This document shows positions 6,584-9,787 of a stretch of DNA of 9,787 nt, piece by piece. The DNA lies in the NCBI GenBank assembly GCA_003695005.1, contig RFJE01000100.1:1-9787 (forward strand). The letters run 5' to 3'. The position numbers were made by a program, and so were the translations under genes. The notes below the pieces were generated by a model. It ran no database searches. It was not told the DNA's origin and saw only the letters and a program-made list of their open reading frames with translations. Source of the stretch: Candidatus Hydrogenedentota bacterium. GTDB taxonomy: Bacteria; Spirochaetota; Leptospiria; Turneriellales; J094. Within the stretch, counting starts at the first letter, position 1; each line of letters begins with the position of its first letter.

Positions 6584-7479
6584 GTTAGATTTTTACCTAA
6601 AAGCACCTCTGGGTGATTGCAAACAAGGACAAGATCACAGCCGGCATTTAAAGATTTTTCCACAGCTTGTTTCGGGTCACCTGCTGCTTTCATATCTAAA
6701 TCATCGCTTAGAACAACTGTTGATCCTAAAGATTTTGCTTCTTTAATTATTGTTTTACTCTGCGAAGCAATGTTTTCACTGTCTAACTCGGGATATTTAG
6801 CATGAGATACCATGACAGGAAGATAGTATTTTTTAAGCAAAGTTTTATACACCATCTTTTGATCGTGCCACAAAGAAGTCGGCATGTGGCAAGCTACCTT
6901 GTGAAAATGAGTATCATCTTTTGCAGTAGCTAGTGTCGGAAAGTGTTTTAAGCAAGTTTGGATACCTGCTTTTTCCATGCCTGTTATAAATTGCTCCGCT
7001 GTATCGAGCACGGTTTGTTTGTCTTCTCCGTAACAACGAGACCGATAAAAGATAGGGGTTTCCTTTGTTGCAATATCGACTACTGGCGCAAAATTTAAGT
7101 CGATACCAATGGAACAAAGCTCTTTGCCTACGTTAAAGCTTAACTCTTCTAAATCTTCTCTTTGGACTTGTTGTTGTGGATCGGGCAGATCTGGCTCGAA
7201 AAAAACACGTCGCACTTTTCCCCCTTCATGGTCTATAGCAAACAAAAGACGATATCCTAATTCCTTTTGGGCAAACGTCTTTAGTTCCCGAACCAAACCT
7301 TTCCATTGCTGCAGAGATTGAATATTTCGAGAAAAAAAAATAATCCCGATAGGTCGAATTTCTCTTAATAGTTTTTGCGTCGTCTCATCCATGTTTTTAG
7401 AAGGAATACCAATGAATACAGGACTTACTTGCTTTTGTTTGATAAGTTCGTAAATTGTTTCTCGAGATAAAACAGACAT
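6565..7479 (-). CDS. Glycoside hydrolase family 3, NagZ-like beta-N-acetylhexosaminidase
   Basis: Encodes 304 residues from the ATG at 7479, which overlaps the murI stop as TAATG. A TTG two codons earlier is less likely. NagZ removes GlcNAc from cytoplasmic muropeptides during cell-wall recycling; the lack of a signal peptide here fits that location. Visible family motifs are AIDHEGGKVRR (81-91), NFAPVVDIA (129-137), KHFP (178-181), DTH (189-191, the Asp-His acid/base dyad at normal spacing) and LSDDLDM (257-263), whose first Asp (259) is the expected nucleophile. AGCDLVLVCNHPE near the end is also typical. Oddly, the usual Gly-His-Gly after KHFP is replaced by TLA. The protein is slightly shorter than most NagZ (about 330-340) and ends in Phe/Pro/Lys codons formed by T and A runs. 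Family is sure; substrate is inferred, so no symbol is given. Confidence 0.85.
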   Translation of the reverse strand: MSVLSRETIYELIKQKQVSPVFIGIPSKNMDETTQKLLREIRPIGIIFFSRNIQSLQQWKGLVRELKTFAQKELGYRLLFAIDHEGGKVRRVFFEPDLPDPQQQVQREDLEELSFNVGKELCSIGIDLNFAPVVDIATKETPIFYRSRCYGEDKQTVLDTAEQFITGMEKAGIQTCLKHFPTLATAKDDTHFHKVACHMPTSLWHDQKMVYKTLLKKYYLPVMVSHAKYPELDSENIASQSKTIIKEAKSLGSTVVLSDDLDMKAAGDPKQAVEKSLNAGCDLVLVCNHPEVLLGKNLTFFPKK

Positions 7480-8291
7480 TACCAATCTAAAACAACCCGT
7501 TCAATGCTGTCTATTTTCTCACCTAAAAATAATGTTTGTAAATCGGATAAAGTATCCGTAATATCCGATACATAAACCTTTAATTCCCCTTGGGTTTGCT
7601 GATTTCGTAAATTTTTTTGTTCTAGCAAATCCTTTAACTCTAAGGCTACTTCTTCGGCAGGGTTGATAAACTGAATGGTAGGATACATAGCAGAAAGCTT
7701 TGGCAATAGTAAAGGATAATGAGTACAGCCTAAAATTACATGCGTAATCTCTTCGCGAATTAACTCATCAAGATACTCATGAATTACTAAGTCCATGGCT
7801 TTTTTTTCCATATAATTTTCTTCAATCATCGGCACAAATAAGGGACAAGCCTTTGTAAAGAGCCTACCGCTCCCGTTTAACTTTTTGTAAGCTTTTTCAT
7901 ACGATCCACTTTTAACAGTACTGCGAGTAGCAATCACAGCTGGTTTCGATTTTCCCTGTTTTGCAACATTTAAGTATGCGCGAATGCCTGGCTCCACTAC
8001 TCCTAGTACGGGAATAGACGACTCTTTTTGTAAAATCTCCAATGCATGAGAGCTAGCTGTATTGCAAGCAATCACAATGGCTTTTGATCCTTTATCCACT
8101 AAAAAAGAATAAATCTCTTTTGAATAGCGAATCACAGTATCTTTGGATTTTGTACCATAAGGTACTCGAGCTGTATCACCAAAATAAAGCAGGTTTTCGG
8201 AAGGCAAAGCCTTTTCAATAGCCGATAAAACGGTAAGTCCCCCTACCCCACTGTCAAAAATGCCGATTGGGGCATTGGGTGAATGGATCAT
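7479..8291 (-). CDS. murI: Glutamate racemase MurI
   Basis: A full-length 270-residue cofactor-independent racemase that converts L-glutamate to D-glutamate for the peptidoglycan stem peptide. The two catalytic cysteines are present in their standard contexts: C76 in ACNTAS (75-80) and C189 in GCTHYPLL (188-195). Other signature elements are FDSGVGGLTV (12-21, with D13 and S14 in the active site), YFGDTARVPYG (36-46) and PLFVPMIEE (150-158). The N-terminus lacks the long extension of the E. coli UDP-MurNAc-Ala-activated enzyme, so that type of control is not suggested. The ATG is 3 bp after the lysC stop, with AAGG eight bases upstream. The stop overlaps the ATG of the GH3 gene by one base (TAATG), indicating coupled translation. 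Confidence 0.96.
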   Translation of the reverse strand: MIHSPNAPIGIFDSGVGGLTVLSAIEKALPSENLLYFGDTARVPYGTKSKDTVIRYSKEIYSFLVDKGSKAIVIACNTASSHALEILQKESSIPVLGVVEPGIRAYLNVAKQGKSKPAVIATRSTVKSGSYEKAYKKLNGSGRLFTKACPLFVPMIEENYMEKKAMDLVIHEYLDELIREEITHVILGCTHYPLLLPKLSAMYPTIQFINPAEEVALELKDLLEQKNLRNQQTQGELKVYVSDITDTLSDLQTLFLGEKIDSIERVVLDW

Positions 8292-8294
8292 GGT

Positions 8295-9527
8295 CTAGCC
8301 TTGTGGCGCATCTAAGTCAAAAATGGAATGGATTAAGCGCAAAGCTTCTTCGCCATGCTTTTTCGCAATCACACAGGAAATTTTAATTTCACTTGTGGTT
8401 ATCATTTCAATGTTAATCCCATGATCCGCTAAAACCTGAAACATTTTTGCAGCAATGCCGGAATGCGACTTCATCCCTACTCCCACAGCAGAGACTACGG
8501 CAATTTCTGTATCAATGCTTAACGTGCCTGCTTCCCATTTTTGAATTACATTTTCAATGACTTCTTGCGCTGTTTGCACATCCCCCATAGGTACGGTAAA
8601 TGAAATTGTATTTTTTTTATCCTGCCCCGTAGATTGAACAATGATATCAACGTTGATGTTTTTCTCGGCTAGTGCTGTAAATAGCTCAGCAGCAATTCCT
8701 GGTCTATCGGGGACCTCTTGCACCGAGACCCGAGCTTCATCGTTTTTTAAAGTTACTCCAGTAACTAAAAGTTTTTCCATGATTTCTTCCTCCGGAACGA
8801 CCTGTGTTCCTTTTGTAAAATTAAAACTGGATCGAACATGAATTCGAACATTGTATTTTTTAGCAAACTCAACAGCACGAGAATGCAAGACCCCCGCTCC
8901 AAGAGAAGCAAGCTCGAGCATTTCATCGTAAGCAATTTGGTCTAACTTACGAGCCCGTGGAACTTTATTCGGGTCTGCTGTATAGACACCATCCACATCC
9001 GTAAAAATTTCACATTCGGATGCTTTTAAAGCAGCTGCTAATGCCACAGCAGAAGTATCGCTTCCTCCCCTTCCTAATGTAGTAATGTTCCAATCGGCAT
9101 CTACTCCCTGGAAGCCTGCTACAATGCAAACATCATAACTTTGAAAAGCTTTTAAAAGCCTGTCGGTTTCTATTTTCTCAATTCGCGCATTTGAAAAATT
9201 TTGATCGGTTTTAATATGAACTTGCGCTGCCGTAAAGCTAACCGCAGAAACTCCAATTTCATGTAGAGCCATGGCTAAAAGCGCAATTGAAACTTGCTCT
9301 CCTGTGGAAAGCAACATGTCCATTTCCCGTTTATGGGGATGCGCTGTAATTTCATACGCTAAGCGAACGAGTTCGTCCGTGGTCTTGCCCATAGCAGAAA
9401 CCACAACAACTAACTTATGCCCATTTCGTACATAGGACGCAATACGCTCGGCTACAGCTTTAATACGATCGGTACTCCCTACGGAAGTACCGCCATATTT
9501 TTGTACTAAAATCGGAAGTTGGCTCAT
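8295..9527 (-). CDS. lysC: Aspartate kinase LysC
   Basis: A 410-residue cytoplasmic enzyme that phosphorylates aspartate, the first step to diaminopimelate/lysine, threonine and methionine. The kinase domain (about 1-245) has KYGGTSVG at 10-17, STGEQVS at 74-80, [12 protein letters not shown] at 149-160, and [14 protein letters not shown] at 173-186. Two ACT regulatory domains follow, with cores at about 273-299 ([12 protein letters not shown]) and 352-386 ([11 protein letters not shown]). This size and layout match the LysC class of Bacillus and Corynebacterium, which are feedback-inhibited alpha2-beta2 enzymes. In those bacteria the beta subunit is made from an internal start in the same frame; codon 250 here is a matching candidate. 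No clear Shine-Dalgarno precedes the main ATG, 15 bp after the oxidase gene. Identification is firm; the class of feedback inhibitor is inferred. Confidence 0.97.
   Translation of the reverse strand: MSQLPILVQKYGGTSVGSTDRIKAVAERIASYVRNGHKLVVVVSAMGKTTDELVRLAYEITAHPHKREMDMLLSTGEQVSIALLAMALHEIGVSAVSFTAAQVHIKTDQNFSNARIEKIETDRLLKAFQSYDVCIVAGFQGVDADWNITTLGRGGSDTSAVALAAALKASECEIFTDVDGVYTADPNKVPRARKLDQIAYDEMLELASLGAGVLHSRAVEFAKKYNVRIHVRSSFNFTKGTQVVPEEEIMEKLLVTGVTLKNDEARVSVQEVPDRPGIAAELFTALAEKNINVDIIVQSTGQDKKNTISFTVPMGDVQTAQEVIENVIQKWEAGTLSIDTEIAVVSAVGVGMKSHSGIAAKMFQVLADHGINIEMITTSEIKISCVIAKKHGEEALRLIHSIFDLDAPQG
8778..8793 (-). promoter_or_regulatory. Internal ribosome binding site and ATG for a possible LysC beta subunit
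   Basis: Inside lysC the minus strand carries GGAGGA (8793-8788), then a short spacer and an in-frame ATG (8780-8778) at codon 250, eight bases after GGAGG. Initiation there would yield a 161-residue protein consisting of the two ACT domains. It falls at the same domain boundary (MEKLLVTGV) as the known beta-subunit start of Corynebacterium/Bacillus LysC. The site is stronger than the one before the main lysC start. Confidence 0.65.
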
Positions 9528-9542
9528 GCAGTGAGGTAGATA

Positions 9543-9787
9543 TTAAAATAAACTACCAAATAATTTATTCCCGTAACGAATAGCAATATCAATTACATCG
9601 AAAACGACAAAAAGTGCTAAAAAAGGAAGAGATAATCCTGCAAAAGCCCAAGTAAGTTTATCTTCCCATTTTAAGTGCATGAAAAAGACAGCTACTAACG
9701 AAGCTTTTAAAGTAGCAATTCCCATCGCAATTAAAATGTTAATTTTTGCGGATCCAAAATCAACATAGGAAGCTAACACGGTAATAA
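9543..9787 (-). CDS. Cytochrome c oxidase subunit IV (caa3-type), C-terminal part
   Basis: The frame is open to the right edge of the window, so the gene is cut at its 5' end. A GTG at 9779 is the first start-like codon, but the upstream codons (Ile-Thr) continue the typical helix of this family (ITVLASYVDFG), so the real start lies outside. About 80 residues are visible. They begin with the end of one membrane helix and a YVDFG loop, then show a helix with KASLVAVFFMHLKWE, the hallmark of prokaryotic COX4-like subunits. A third helix (WAFAGLSLPFLALFVVFDVI) and a short tail follow. This is a small inner-membrane accessory subunit of haem-copper oxidase; catalytic subunits I-III are probably encoded upstream, beyond the window. 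Family call is good from the helix pattern and FFMHL motif. Confidence 0.85.
   Translation of the reverse strand, partial: ITVLASYVDFGSAKINILIAMGIATLKASLVAVFFMHLKWEDKLTWAFAGLSLPFLALFVVFDVIDIAIRYGNKLFGSLF

Noticed and set aside
7480..7485. TTG at 7485 as the start of the GH3 gene.
   Set aside because: The ATG two codons later overlaps the murI stop as TAATG, a standard coupled start, and nothing favours the TTG.
9777..9779. GTG at 9779 as the start of the oxidase subunit.
   Set aside because: The frame stays open to the window edge, and the upstream residues continue a family-like membrane helix, so this is an internal valine.
1..9787. Searched by eye for tRNA or rRNA genes, insertion-sequence ends, CRISPR repeats, toxin-antitoxin pairs and riboswitches.
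   Set aside because: Nothing convincing was seen. Nearly all sequence is accounted for by coding regions, and the gaps are 91 bp or shorter.

Overview
The window is an ordinary-looking, fairly AT-rich bacterial chromosome segment with very tight gene packing. Nine coding regions were found. Eight are on the minus strand and one is a fragment on the plus strand at the left edge. The organism is most likely a Gram-negative bacterium with spirochaete-like features, and a relative of Leptospira is my best guess. The reasons are the hrcA-grpE-dnaK-dnaJ order with a CIRCE element, a DnaK N-terminus resembling what I recall of leptospiral DnaK, a short lipoprotein signal with a loose lipobox (LFSC), and a caa3-type oxidase subunit IV next to lysC. 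This placement is inference; no rRNA or other firm marker is present.

Layout, read in the direction of minus-strand transcription (right to left). (1) 9787-9543: the C-terminal part of a cytochrome c oxidase subunit IV. (2) 9527-8295: aspartokinase lysC, with a strong internal ribosome binding site and ATG at codon 250 that could produce a separate regulatory beta subunit. (3) 8291-7479: glutamate racemase murI. (4) 7479-6565: a NagZ-like family 3 glycoside hydrolase whose ATG overlaps the murI stop (TAATG). These genes are separated by 15 bp, 3 bp and a 1-bp overlap, so they look co-transcribed. Three of them connect to peptidoglycan: aspartate-family precursors for diaminopimelate/lysine, D-glutamate, and muropeptide recycling.

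(5) 6556-6494: a clear sigma70-type promoter (TTGCCG-17 bp-TATATT) followed at the expected transcription start by a perfect CIRCE operator. (6) The HrcA-controlled heat-shock operon: hrcA (6473-5379), grpE (5375-4677), dnaK (4673-2736), then an intergenic hairpin, then dnaJ (2652-1528). HrcA represses, DnaK/DnaJ/GrpE form the Hsp70 folding cycle, and the hairpin probably tunes the dnaK:dnaJ ratio. (7) 1484-192: a predicted secreted lipoprotein zinc metallopeptidase of the M30 (hyicolysin) type, 43 bp behind dnaJ and possibly part of the heat-shock transcript. (8) 1-195, plus strand: the C-terminal end of an M23 (LytM-type) peptidase. Its stop codon overlaps that of the M30 gene by 4 bp in convergent orientation.

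Several longest-frame starts are not the likely real ones. hrcA starts at an ATG at 6473, not at the GTG inside CIRCE. The GH3 gene starts at the ATG at 7479. The oxidase subunit runs off the right edge instead of starting at 9779. There is no non-coding stretch over 300 bases, and no RNA gene, insertion sequence or CRISPR array was seen. I did not find a convincing undescribed system. The most useful leads are the lysC internal start, the protease behind the heat-shock operon, the altered GH3 catalytic loop and the dnaK-dnaJ hairpin.
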